A DNA stretch of 5,489 nt from JAXDLK01 sp034666665 (GCA_034666665.1 JAXDLK010000317.1:1-5489); one strand, 5' to 3'; counted from the first letter of the stretch, positions 1-5,475 are shown. Notes: generated by a model not told the origin, from the sequence alone. Made by a program: numbers and translations.

Positions 1-38
1 CTGCGTTACCATCCGACACGATCGAAGGGACGAACGCG

Positions 39-320
39 ATGTCCGCCGAGAAGAGCACGACCGAGCGGATCCTCTGTCTCCTTCGACCCTTCGCCTCGAA
101 CTGGAGCGGCACCCTCAGTCGCGGCGATCTGGTGATCCCGCAGCGCGAGATCCCGCGGCTCGTGCAGGAGATCCTCGAGTCGGTGAACGCGGAGACCGAA
201 GACGCCGGCGAGGCGAGCGAGCGCGACGTCTTCCAGGCGCTCATCGACGCCCGCGGCCGCGCGTCGATTCAGGATCAGGTCGCCGAGCTCCGCCGCCGCT
301 TCGTTCTGCTCAAGAAGTAG
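39..320 (+). CDS. Hypothetical 93-residue protein
   Basis: I do not recognise this protein. It starts at ATG 39 behind a GAAGGGA purine stretch (about 24-30) at a plausible ribosome-binding distance, and stops with TAG at 318-320. The product is soluble-looking, with no signal peptide or membrane segment. The N-terminal third (residues 10-30) mixes hydrophobic residues with NWSG; residues 36-50 and 60-93 look helical and charged, ending in a basic tail (RRRFVLLKK). Codons are GC-rich at the third position, as in the neighbours, and the composition (F, I, N, W, K) is that of a real protein, whereas the opposite-strand reading is Arg/Leu/Ala-rich and shadow-like. Its end overlaps the convergent lipoprotein gene by 11 bases. 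Function is unknown. A helical regulatory or adaptor role would be a guess. The start of the window leaves only 38 upstream bases, so operon membership and promoter cannot be judged. Confidence 0.7.
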   Translation: MSAEKSTTERILCLLRPFASNWSGTLSRGDLVIPQREIPRLVQEILESVNAETEDAGEASERDVFQALIDARGRASIQDQVAELRRRFVLLKK

Positions 321-1167
321 CGGCCGGCGCACCCGGCGGCCCCGCGGGGACGGGCGCAGGTGTTGCGACCGGAGCCGGCTCGGCTGTCGGCGCGGCGGTA
401 GGCTCGACGATCGCCGGCGGCTCGGGAGCTGGCTCGGGAGCGACGGGAGGAGGTGGGCGGATCTCCGCCAGACGCCGCTCGAGGGTGCGGACCTTCGTGC
501 GCAGCGACTTGTTGTCCTGCCGTTCCGCGTCGAGCTCCTTCCGCAAGCCCTGAACCTGCACCCGGAGCTTCCGCGTCTCCTCGACGAGCTCCTGCGAATG
601 CGCGTAGCTCCGCGCGATCTCCTGCCGGAGCGCGCTCACGGCTTCCGTCAGGATCGCGATCTGTCGCTCGCGGACGTCGCTCGGAACGGGCGCTGCGACC
701 GCGACCGGTTGCGGCGCGGACACGACTGGCGCCGGCGGGGCGGCGGTCGGCGCGGCGGTCGGAGGCGATGCGGCGGGCGGCGCGGGTTCTGCAGGTGGAT
801 ACGGAGCCGCAGTCGCGGCCTCGCCGACCGCGGGCGTGGGGGCGGATTCCGGCAGAGCGGCAGTGACGTTGCCGTCGGCCGTCGCCGCTGCGGCAGGGGT
901 CTCGACGGGTGTCGTGGCTGGCGATGGCGACGGAGGAGTCGCGTCCGTCGATGGCACGACCGGTGACGGCGCCGCGGGCGGAGGCGTGGCGATCGGCTCC
1001 GGCGTAGTCACCACCGGCGGCGGCGTCGAGGGTGCCCACTCGATCGCCGCGGCCGGCGTCGGCGGCGGCTCGGGCTCCATTCCTGGAAGCGTGCCGCTGC
1101 AGCCGCCGGCGAGTGCGGCGAGGGCGATCGTTGGCAGCAGGGATCGCGTCGGGCGCTCCGGTCGAAT
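310..1167 (-). CDS. Pro/Ala-rich coiled-coil putative lipoprotein, start uncertain
   Basis: The reading frame is open from 1188 down to TGA at 310-312. The only canonical start is ATG at 1080 (256 residues), but the 29 codons before it encode a convincing lipoprotein signal: basic RPERPTR, hydrophobic SLLPTIALAALAGG, then Cys (codon 1099-1101) followed by SG. I therefore extend the gene to an ATT codon at 1165-1167, which puts the Cys at residue 23; CTG at 1183-1185 is an alternative. Neither has a clear ribosome-binding site, so a lost start codon or an indel is also possible. The mature protein has a long Pro/Ala/Thr/Val-rich linker (about residues 30-160), a charged heptad-like coiled coil (about 163-237, many Glu/Arg/Leu/Gln) and a Pro/Ala-rich tail (about 238-285). 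Such a layout would suit an outer-membrane-anchored protein reaching into the periplasm or toward peptidoglycan; that role is inference. The exact family is not recognised. The gene lies about 60 bases downstream of the methyltransferase on the same strand. Confidence 0.65.
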   Translation of the reverse strand: MRPERPTRSLLPTIALAALAGGCSGTLPGMEPEPPPTPAAAIEWAPSTPPPVVTTPEPIATPPPAAPSPVVPSTDATPPSPSPATTPVETPAAAATADGNVTAALPESAPTPAVGEAATAAPYPPAEPAPPAASPPTAAPTAAPPAPVVSAPQPVAVAAPVPSDVRERQIAILTEAVSALRQEIARSYAHSQELVEETRKLRVQVQGLRKELDAERQDNKSLRTKVRTLERRLAEIRPPPPVAPEPAPEPPAIVEPTAAPTAEPAPVATPAPVPAGPPGAPAATS

Positions 1168-1227
1168 CGAGCTCGGCGAGCGCAGCGCTCACCGACGCGC
1201 ATTGCTACGGGAATCGCCGCCCGAAGG

Positions 1228-1944
1228 CTAGATCGATCCGGGACGGTTCCGCGCGAAGGTCCAGATCGCCACGCCGTGCGGTCTCCCGTCCTCCATCTCC
1301 CAGCGAGCCGCTCGCGTCCCGGAGAAGCCGCGCCGCGCGAGCTCGTCGAAGAACGTTCGCGCGTCGGCGCGGAACGCGTCGGTCGCGAGGATCGTACCCT
1401 CACGGTCGAGATTGCGGTCGAGGAAGGTCGCGAGTGGCAGGTAGCTCTCCGCGGCGTAGACGATCTCGGCCGCGAGGATCACGTCGAAGCGCTCGTCGAG
1501 CGTGTCGCATGCGAAGTCCAGTCGCACCGTGTGGATCCCGCCGAGCCGGTTTCCAGCTGCGCTCGCGCGTACGAACTCGAGCGCCGCCTCCTCCCGATCC
1601 GCGAACCACACCTCGGCGCCGGCCGCCGCCGCGACCAGGCCGGGAAGGCCGAGCCCGCAGCCGAGATCGAGAACGCGCCGGCCGCGGAAATCTTCCTCCC
1701 GCTCGGCGACGAGACGCGCGAGCGCACGTGCGCCCACCCACAGGTGAGCCCAGTAGGGCGGATCCTCCACGACGTCGTCGCGGAGCAGCGCTCCGGCGTC
1801 GACGATCTTCTCCAGCCCCTCGACGACGAACAGCGTGAGGCGCGCTTCACCGTGCGCGAAGGCGATCTCGGTCGCGGGGTAGCCGGCGATCTCCACCTGC
1901 GCTTCTCGGAGTCGGGGTGTAACCGCACTTCCGTCGCGTCTCAA
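1228..1944 (-). CDS. SAM-dependent methyltransferase (METTL21/ETFB-KMT-like)
   Basis: This is a class I (Rossmann-fold) S-adenosylmethionine-dependent methyltransferase of 238 residues when read from TTG at 1942-1944. Motif I, VLDLGCGLGLPG, is at residues 91-102 (SAM glycine loop). The acidic end of strand 2, FADRE, is at 114-118, where an acidic residue would bind the SAM ribose. The post-motif strand FDVILAAEIVYAAESY is at 153-168, and PYWAHLWVGA is at 63-72. The PYWA-x-W-x-G-A segment before motif I is typical of the METTL21 / ETFB lysine methyltransferase / nicotinamide N-methyltransferase-like group (Pfam Methyltransf_16), whose members mostly modify protein lysines; the substrate here cannot be read from sequence. 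It is cytoplasmic, with no signal peptide. The start is uncertain: GTG at 1894-1896 (222 residues) has a weak GAGAAG upstream and would suit a promoter-like TTGAGA-17-TACACC. The gene diverges from the SDR and may be cotranscribed with the lipoprotein gene downstream. The frame stays open far upstream across the SDR and VOC genes, but that part is antisense shadow. Confidence 0.88.
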   Translation of the reverse strand: MRRDGSAVTPRLREAQVEIAGYPATEIAFAHGEARLTLFVVEGLEKIVDAGALLRDDVVEDPPYWAHLWVGARALARLVAEREEDFRGRRVLDLGCGLGLPGLVAAAAGAEVWFADREEAALEFVRASAAGNRLGGIHTVRLDFACDTLDERFDVILAAEIVYAAESYLPLATFLDRNLDREGTILATDAFRADARTFFDELARRGFSGTRAARWEMEDGRPHGVAIWTFARNRPGSI

Positions 1945-1998
1945 CGCTTCGCGCCGATGGCCACCTGAGGTAGAGCCTTCGCGCGGGAGCGAGCGAGG
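1945..1998. promoter_or_regulatory. Divergent intergenic region, methyltransferase / SDR
   Basis: This short gap separates the leftward methyltransferase gene from the rightward SDR gene, so it or the adjoining coding ends must carry both promoters. I see no strong sigma-70 boxes for the rightward gene. For the leftward gene, TTGAGA (1944-1939, minus strand) and TACACC (1921-1916) are 17 bases apart, a weak -35/-10 match lying inside the longer form of the methyltransferase. GGGAG (1985-1989) is the likely ribosome-binding site for the SDR start at 1999. No operator-like palindrome was noticed. Confidence 0.35.
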
Positions 1999-2781
1999 GT
2001 GGACTACCGGGAGCGCGTCGCGATCGTCACCGGGGCATCCTCCGGCATCGGCCGCGAGGTGGCGATCGACATGGCTCGCCGCGGCGTGCGCACGATCGGC
2101 GTCGCGCGGCGAGAGCCGGAGCTCGCCGAGACGATTCGCCGCATGCGCGAGCTCGGCACCGAGGCGGAGCCGCTGGTGGGGGACGTCGGCGACCTGGCGA
2201 CGGCGCGCCTCGCGGTCGCGGTCGCGCGCGAGCGCTGGGGCCGGCTGGACTTCCTGGTCAACAACGCCGGCATCTCGAAACGGAAGCACCTGCTGGACGT
2301 CACTCCCGAGGAGGCGGAGCAGACGATCCGCATCAATCTCCTGGGCCCGATCTACTTCGTGCTCGAATCCTTGCCGCTGATGCTCGAGCGCCGCGAGGGC
2401 TGGATCGTCAACGTCTCGTCGATCGCCGGAAAGATCGCGAACCCGCGCGAAGCCATCTACTCGGCCTCGAAGTTCGGCCTCGCCGGCTTCACCGAGGGGA
2501 TGTACTTCGACCTCCACCGCCGTGGCATTCACGTCGCGCTGGTGAACCCGGGTCCGATCGCGACGGATATCTGGGAGAAGCTCGAGAGCCCCGCGGCGTA
2601 TCGCGGCAGGCTCTATCCCGCGAGCGACGTGTCGCGGGTGATCTTCGAGGTGATCGAGAAGCGGCAGGCGGAGCGCACGGTGCCGCGGATCCTCGGCTTC
2701 GTGCCGGTGCTGAAGGCGATCTTTCCCGGCCTCATCCGCCGCGGCACGGATCGCTTTGACCCCGATCGACACGAAGGCTAA
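1999..2781 (+). CDS. Classical short-chain dehydrogenase/reductase (SDR)
   Basis: A complete 260-residue NAD(P)H-dependent oxidoreductase of the classical SDR family. Visible signatures: TGASSGIG cofactor loop at 11-18, GDVGD with adenine-contacting Asp62, NNAG at 88-91, structural Asn113 in RINLLG, NVSS with probable catalytic Ser141, YSASK with catalytic Tyr154 and Lys158, and the NPGPIATD stretch at 183-190. The basic pair Arg37-Arg38 after strand 2 favours NADP(H) over NAD(H). The length is normal for the family. The C-terminus (about 230-250, GFVPVLKAIFPGLIRR) is hydrophobic and basic and might help membrane association or substrate binding, as in DHRS7-like SDRs, but this is inference. 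The start is GTG at 1999, with GGGAG about 9 bases upstream; the usual SDR N-terminus (DYRERVAIVTG) begins right after it. The substrate is unknown. It is followed after 9 bases by a VOC-fold gene, so the two are very probably cotranscribed. Confidence 0.95.
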   Translation: MDYRERVAIVTGASSGIGREVAIDMARRGVRTIGVARREPELAETIRRMRELGTEAEPLVGDVGDLATARLAVAVARERWGRLDFLVNNAGISKRKHLLDVTPEEAEQTIRINLLGPIYFVLESLPLMLERREGWIVNVSSIAGKIANPREAIYSASKFGLAGFTEGMYFDLHRRGIHVALVNPGPIATDIWEKLESPAAYRGRLYPASDVSRVIFEVIEKRQAERTVPRILGFVPVLKAIFPGLIRRGTDRFDPDRHEG

Positions 2782-2790
2782 GGCGTACCC

Positions 2791-3189
2791 GTGTTCCGCA
2801 CCACGGATCTCGCCCGCGTGATCGTCGCCACCGCCGACGTCGAAGCCGCCGTCGCCACCTTCCGGAAGAACTTCGGCTTCGACGCGCGGCCCGAGGCCGG
2901 CGGAACGCTCCCCGACGCGCGCTCGGCATCGCTCGGCATCGCCGCCGCCGAGATCGAGTTCGCGGCGCCGAGCGAGAGCGGATCGCCACTCGACGCGTTC
3001 CTCGCCGAGCGCGGGCCCGGTCTCTTCGAGATCGTCCTCGAGGTCGACGACCTCGAGGCGGCGGCGATCGAGCTCGCCGAGCGCGGCCTCGACGTTGCGC
3101 GCGGGTCGACGGCCGACGGGCGGCCGAAGCTGTTGCTCAGCCCCGCGCAGACGAACGGCGCTCGTATCGCGCTGGTTCCCGCGGCGTAG
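2791..3189 (+). CDS. VOC-superfamily protein, methylmalonyl-CoA epimerase-like, ligands altered
   Basis: A 132-residue single-chain VOC (glyoxalase/bleomycin resistance/dioxygenase fold) protein with two beta-alpha-beta modules: residues 7-60 (DVEAAVATFRKNFGF is the first helix and turn) and 78-130 (EVDDLEAAAIELAERGL is the second). The spacing of IEFAAP (55-60), SPLDAFLAERGPGL (65-78) and EVDDLEAA resembles methylmalonyl-CoA epimerase, where the corresponding text is typically IELLEP, a helix ending RGxGLHH, then EVDD. However, the expected first metal His aligns with Arg9, the second His with Glu80, and the C-terminal Glu (as in IELCE) with Ala127; only Glu56 may remain. Either metal binding differs or the protein is a non-enzymatic or binding VOC. 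The start is GTG at 2791, with AAGG at 2780-2783 overlapping the SDR stop codon, 9 bases after that gene. It is likely expressed with the SDR. Fold assignment is firm; reaction unknown. Confidence 0.85.
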   Translation: MFRTTDLARVIVATADVEAAVATFRKNFGFDARPEAGGTLPDARSASLGIAAAEIEFAAPSESGSPLDAFLAERGPGLFEIVLEVDDLEAAAIELAERGLDVARGSTADGRPKLLLSPAQTNGARIALVPAA

Positions 3190-3207
3190 CCGGCTCTGGA
3201 AACCGGC
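3189..3207. terminator. Weak hairpin between convergent operons
   Basis: GCCGG (3189-3193) and CCGGC (3203-3207) can pair into a 5-base GC stem with a 9-base loop, in the 22-base space between the end of the VOC gene and the end of the leftward small gene. The position is right for a bidirectional terminator, but the stem is short and there is no T-tract, so this is a possibility only. Confidence 0.25.
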
Positions 3208-3211
3208 GAGC

Positions 3212-3439
3212 TTACGTTTGTGAGCCGCCGCCGGCGCGTCCGCCATCCGCGGATCCGTTTCCGGCCGGGTCGGGATCCCGCTCGCGCGTGCGGATCTGCA
3301 GCCGTCCCGCGAGCGGCACCGCGTCCAGCAGGACGTTCAACGAGCCGTCCTTGTTGTCGAAGGCGACGCCCACGCGGATCCACCTCGTCCGCTCCCGGCC
3401 TTCGCTCCTGGTCTCGATGATCGCGAACACGTCTTTCAT
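3212..3439 (-). CDS. Conserved-looking 75-residue small protein
   Basis: A small cytoplasmic protein with no signal peptide. The first 50 residues form a compact, beta-rich core: MKDVFAIIE, then TRWIRVGVAFDNKDGSLNV (18-36) and LLDAVPLAGRLQIR (37-50). The pattern W-x-R-V/I-G-x-A-F-x-N-x-DGS-x-N-V-x-LDA-P-x-x-G-x-L-Q-I/V-R is one I associate, from memory, with uncharacterised small proteins common in Myxococcota and related GC-rich bacteria; no function is established that I know of. Residues 51-75 are a Gly/Asp/Arg-rich, probably disordered tail. The start at ATG 3437-3439 is firm: AAAGGAG lies at 3452-3446, six bases upstream, and the ATG overlaps the beta-helix gene's TGA as ATGA. The longer in-frame reading upstream is Arg-rich and out of frame with the beta-helix gene that occupies the same DNA. 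It is the last gene of the three-gene operon and ends 22 bases from the convergent VOC gene. Confidence 0.85.
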   Translation of the reverse strand: MKDVFAIIETRSEGRERTRWIRVGVAFDNKDGSLNVLLDAVPLAGRLQIRTRERDPDPAGNGSADGGRAGGGSQT

Positions 3440-3858
3440 TCGACTCTCCTTTGGGCATCCCGCTCGTCTGCGCGCGCGGTTCGGATACAGCTCTGACGGC
3501 ACCAGGGCGCGAAATCGACGCCGTCGCTCACGGGATCGCCTTTGCCGCGACCCGCTCCGCTGGGGCCGTCCTCCGATCCCCAAAAGCAGTTGCTCGCAGG
3601 AATCGCGGGGCCCGAGGCACCGGCGCGATTTCTCACCGCGAGCAGGTTGCCGACGAAGTCGTCGTACTCCAACCGCGGCAGGGCACCCTCTGCCGCGGTG
3701 ACGGCAACGTCGCTGGCGAACAGCAGGACGCTGTCGTGGATTCGCGCCGGCGCGTTGCCCACCAGCCGTACGTGGCGGACGTTCGACTCGAAGACGCTGT
3801 GACCGACGATCAACGTCGCGTCACGTGCCGCCCACCGGTGCCGTTCTCGGCAATCCAC
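3436..3858 (-). CDS. Beta-helix protein, C-terminal part after frameshift
   Basis: This frame carries the C-terminal third of the beta-helix protein whose first part ends at 3810. True continuation begins at about AARDATLIVG (residue 10 of this reading; the first nine residues are probably frameshift shadow, and the nominal GTG at 3858 need not be a start). It contributes about three more coils (for example LIVGHSVFESNVRHVRL and ARIHDSVLLFASDVAV) and the cap NCFWGSEDGPSG (90-101) followed by DPVSDGVDFAPWC (108-120). The N-x-W-G ... GPSG ... DPVS ... V-x-F-x-P-W ending is a well-known signature of NosD-like or right-handed parallel beta-helix proteins, which strongly supports this as the authentic C-terminus. 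Cys91, Cys120 and Cys124 could form disulfides outside the cytoplasm. The stop overlaps the ATG of the 75-residue gene as ATGA, showing this is the natural operon frame. Read with the first part and one restored base, the protein has 377 residues. Confidence 0.75.
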   Translation of the reverse strand: MDCRERHRWAARDATLIVGHSVFESNVRHVRLVGNAPARIHDSVLLFASDVAVTAAEGALPRLEYDDFVGNLLAVRNRAGASGPAIPASNCFWGSEDGPSGAGRGKGDPVSDGVDFAPWCRQSCIRTARADERDAQRRVE

Positions 3859-4568
3859 CCGCCCTCGATGGTAAGCGTCGAGCGCGTCGCCTGAATGGCC
3901 GTCCGTTCCTCGCGAATATCTACCGCCGTCAGCACGGCGGACGAGCGATCCAGCGCGACGGCCGCCTTACGGTGGCGTCGGAAGCGGCTGGCGGCGATCG
4001 CCAGAGACGATTCGCGAAGCGTGACGCCGGTGAACCCGCCGCGGAATTCCGCCTGCACGATCCTGAGGCGCGGCGATTGGCCGGCGTCGTATCCCTCGAC
4101 GATGAGACCGGGATGGGCCTCGTCCCATCCCGCGCCTGCGACGACCGTACGGTCCAGCAGGAAGTCCGCGCCGCGGCGCACCGCAAACGAGAAGCGGCCC
4201 CGCCCCCCTCGCCGGAATCGGGTCCGCCGGCCGGTCGCCGGCGATGGGCGCGCGAGAAGCACGCCTCCACCCCGGACCTCGATGCCGGCGTCACCGTCAC
4301 CGTTGCCCTCGAGGCTCAAGCTCACGCCGCGGAGATCGAGAGAGCCGCCGTTCTCGACCACTAACTGGCCTCGAATCGTCAGCGATGCGTCGGCGAGCAC
4401 GATCGGAGTCGACACCACCCAATCCCCTTCGAGTGGTGGGAGGTGTGGGCTGGCGGCCGCGACGCTCGCGAGGACGACTGCCGCGACGAGGACACCGACT
4501 GTCGCCGCTCGAGGTCGGCGGCCGAGGTCGACCAGGGCGACTCTCCTCATGACGTTCATCCGGTTCAT
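3810..4568 (-). CDS. Exported right-handed beta-helix protein, N-terminal part
   Basis: This 252-residue frame holds the first two thirds of a beta-helix protein. Residues 1-21 are basic, and 22-39 (AATVGVLVAAVVLASVAAA) are a hydrophobic signal sequence with a likely cleavage after AAA (about 39). After EGDWVVSTPIVLADASLTI (48-66) come irregular beta-rich repeats, then regular coils of about 19-24 residues starting near L168, L189, L213 and L232. The start is ATG 4566-4568, which overlaps the upstream gene's TGA as ATGA; no good ribosome-binding site precedes it, so it probably depends on translational coupling. ATG codons at 4559 and 4550 are alternatives. The open frame extends to 4703, but that upstream part overlaps the HExxH gene and is shadow. 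The frame dies at TGA 3810-3812 shortly after GGWIAENGTGG, in mid-coil. Role inferred: a secreted or periplasmic polysaccharide-binding or surface protein; no catalytic residues of pectate-lyase type are recognised. Confidence 0.8.
   Translation of the reverse strand: MNRMNVMRRVALVDLGRRPRAATVGVLVAAVVLASVAAASPHLPPLEGDWVVSTPIVLADASLTIRGQLVVENGGSLDLRGVSLSLEGNGDGDAGIEVRGGGVLLARPSPATGRRTRFRRGGRGRFSFAVRRGADFLLDRTVVAGAGWDEAHPGLIVEGYDAGQSPRLRIVQAEFRGGFTGVTLRESSLAIAASRFRRHRKAAVALDRSSAVLTAVDIREERTAIQATRSTLTIEGGWIAENGTGGRHVTRR
3831..3833 (-). other. Probable single-base frameshift site in the beta-helix gene
   Basis: On the minus strand the codons GGT GGG are followed by CGGCAC. Adding one G to the GGG run makes GGT GGG GCG GCA CGT GAC and joins GGWIAENGTGG directly to AARDATLIV, keeping the beta-helix coil length of about 21 residues. 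The total of 3436-4568 is 1133 bases, one short of a multiple of three, as expected for one missing base. It may be a sequencing or assembly error in a short homopolymer, or a real inactivating mutation. A programmed -1 frameshift is formally possible, but no classical slippery heptamer or obvious downstream pseudoknot was seen. Confidence 0.75.
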
Positions 4569-5470
4569 TGGAACATCGAGAAAGCGATGGGATTGTTCGT
4601 CGTCGCGCTGTGCGCAGCCGTCGTCGGTGCGGCCGCGAGCGCACTCCCGGTTCGGTACGTGAACCGAGAAAGATCGTCTTCCGGGATCGCGAAAAAGGCG
4701 CACAACAGCTGATTCGCGGCTGCCTGCTTGGTCTCCCGGCCGAGGTGCACGAAGAACATCCGCACGTCCGACTGGCCGTCGGGTGTGAAGCGGGTGCTCG
4801 ACGGCAGCGGGTCACACGCCGGGCCGAGCTTTCCGGACTCGTCGCCGGACGGGATGGTCTGCGCGTTGAGGCGGCCTAGGAAGCCGGTGGCGAGTACCAG
4901 CTCGGACGACCGCGCCTCGGCGGGCACCGAGCTCTCGAGCGGCACCTCGAGCTCGTACGCGACGGCGCTGCGGACCGCTGCTGGTAACAGCGTGGCGCAC
5001 GGTACCGCGCCGCAGACGCGGTACTCCTTGTGGATCGTTTCATGGACGATCACCGTCGCAGCCAAATTGGGATCCGTGTTCAGGACCGTCAGGATCACCG
5101 ACTCGCCCCGCAGACGAACGACGTCCGCAGCCGGCCGAGTGGTTTCGAGCCACTGCAGGACCGGATCCATGCGGATGCGCACGTCGCTTCCCGACGCGTA
5201 CAGCCGCTCGTCGAGGAGGCGCCGCAGCGCGTCCTGGAGCACTCGGGTGCCGATGGAGGCGGCGGCATCGGTCCGCAGGTACTTCTCGGCCTCGAACAGC
5301 TCGGAAACGGTCACGCTCCGTCCGGCGGCCTTTCGGTAAAAGACGTCGGTCGCTTGCGCGGGCGTGAGCTTGCTCGGGGTATCCCAGCGCGCGCCGATCG
5401 TCTGCGCGCCGGCGGTCGCGGTCCAGAACGAGAGCAAAACGACGAGAATGGAGCATCGTGGGTTTTTCAT
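4565..5470 (-). CDS. Secreted protein with HExxH motif, putative metalloprotease
   Basis: A 301-residue exported protein of no family that I recognise by name. Residues 1-22 form a signal peptide: MKNPR, a hydrophobic core (SILVVLLSFW), then ATAGA with likely cleavage before Gln23. Helical segments follow at about 36-112. The key feature is VIVHETIHKEY (141-151): His143-Glu144-x-x-His147 is an HExxH zinc-binding and catalytic motif in a hydrophobic helix. The segment SAVAYELEVPLES (168-180) carries Glu173, 26 residues after His147, a plausible third ligand as in gluzincin-type peptidases. Cys153, Cys158, Cys219 and Cys257 could give two disulfides. The C-terminal part (about 230-270) is mixed, and the last 30 residues are Ala/Thr-rich. 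ATG 5468-5470 follows a strong GGAGG (5476-5480, minus strand) at 5 bases, so the start is secure. It is the first visible gene of the operon, overlapping the beta-helix gene by ATGA. Protease activity is inferred from the motif alone; an inactive or structural role remains possible. Confidence 0.85.
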   Translation of the reverse strand: MKNPRCSILVVLLSFWTATAGAQTIGARWDTPSKLTPAQATDVFYRKAAGRSVTVSELFEAEKYLRTDAAASIGTRVLQDALRRLLDERLYASGSDVRIRMDPVLQWLETTRPAADVVRLRGESVILTVLNTDPNLAATVIVHETIHKEYRVCGAVPCATLLPAAVRSAVAYELEVPLESSVPAEARSSELVLATGFLGRLNAQTIPSGDESGKLGPACDPLPSSTRFTPDGQSDVRMFFVHLGRETKQAAANQLLCAFFAIPEDDLSRFTYRTGSALAAAPTTAAHSATTNNPIAFSMFQ

Positions 5471-5475
5471 CGGTT

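Noticed and set aside
6..332. Minus-strand 108-residue frame over the first gene
   Set aside because: It has shadow-like Arg/Leu/Ala composition and lies opposite a plus-strand gene with a plausible ribosome-binding site.
323..337. Short hairpin GCCGG-CGCAC-CCGGC just after the stop of the 93-residue gene
   Set aside because: It is a five-base stem inside the Pro/Ala-rich lipoprotein coding region, with no T-tract; such stems are expected by chance at this GC content.
275..1192. 305-residue minus-strand frame overlapping the lipoprotein
   Set aside because: It is extremely Arg/Ala/Gly-rich without domain pattern; the overlapping frame has a signal sequence and a coiled coil.
1032..1968. Plus-strand frames opposite the methyltransferase and lipoprotein (268 and 230 residues)
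   Set aside because: They are Arg-rich or acidic shadows opposite a gene with clear SAM-binding motifs, and show no recognisable domain.
2921..2940. Perfect tandem 10-base repeat gctcggcatc inside the VOC gene
   Set aside because: A recent 10-base duplication would shift the frame, but the VOC frame is intact on both sides; the repeat is probably chance in GC-rich sequence.
1945..3246. Long minus-strand open frame continuing upstream of the methyltransferase, giving up to 672 residues
   Set aside because: It is antisense to the clearly real SDR and VOC genes, is Arg/Asp/Ala-rich, and only its last 238 residues show a domain. High GC keeps such antisense frames open.
4728..5339. Plus-strand 203-residue frame opposite the HExxH gene
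   Set aside because: It is Ser/Arg/Thr-rich without a domain and antisense to a gene with a strong ribosome-binding site, a signal peptide and an HExxH motif.
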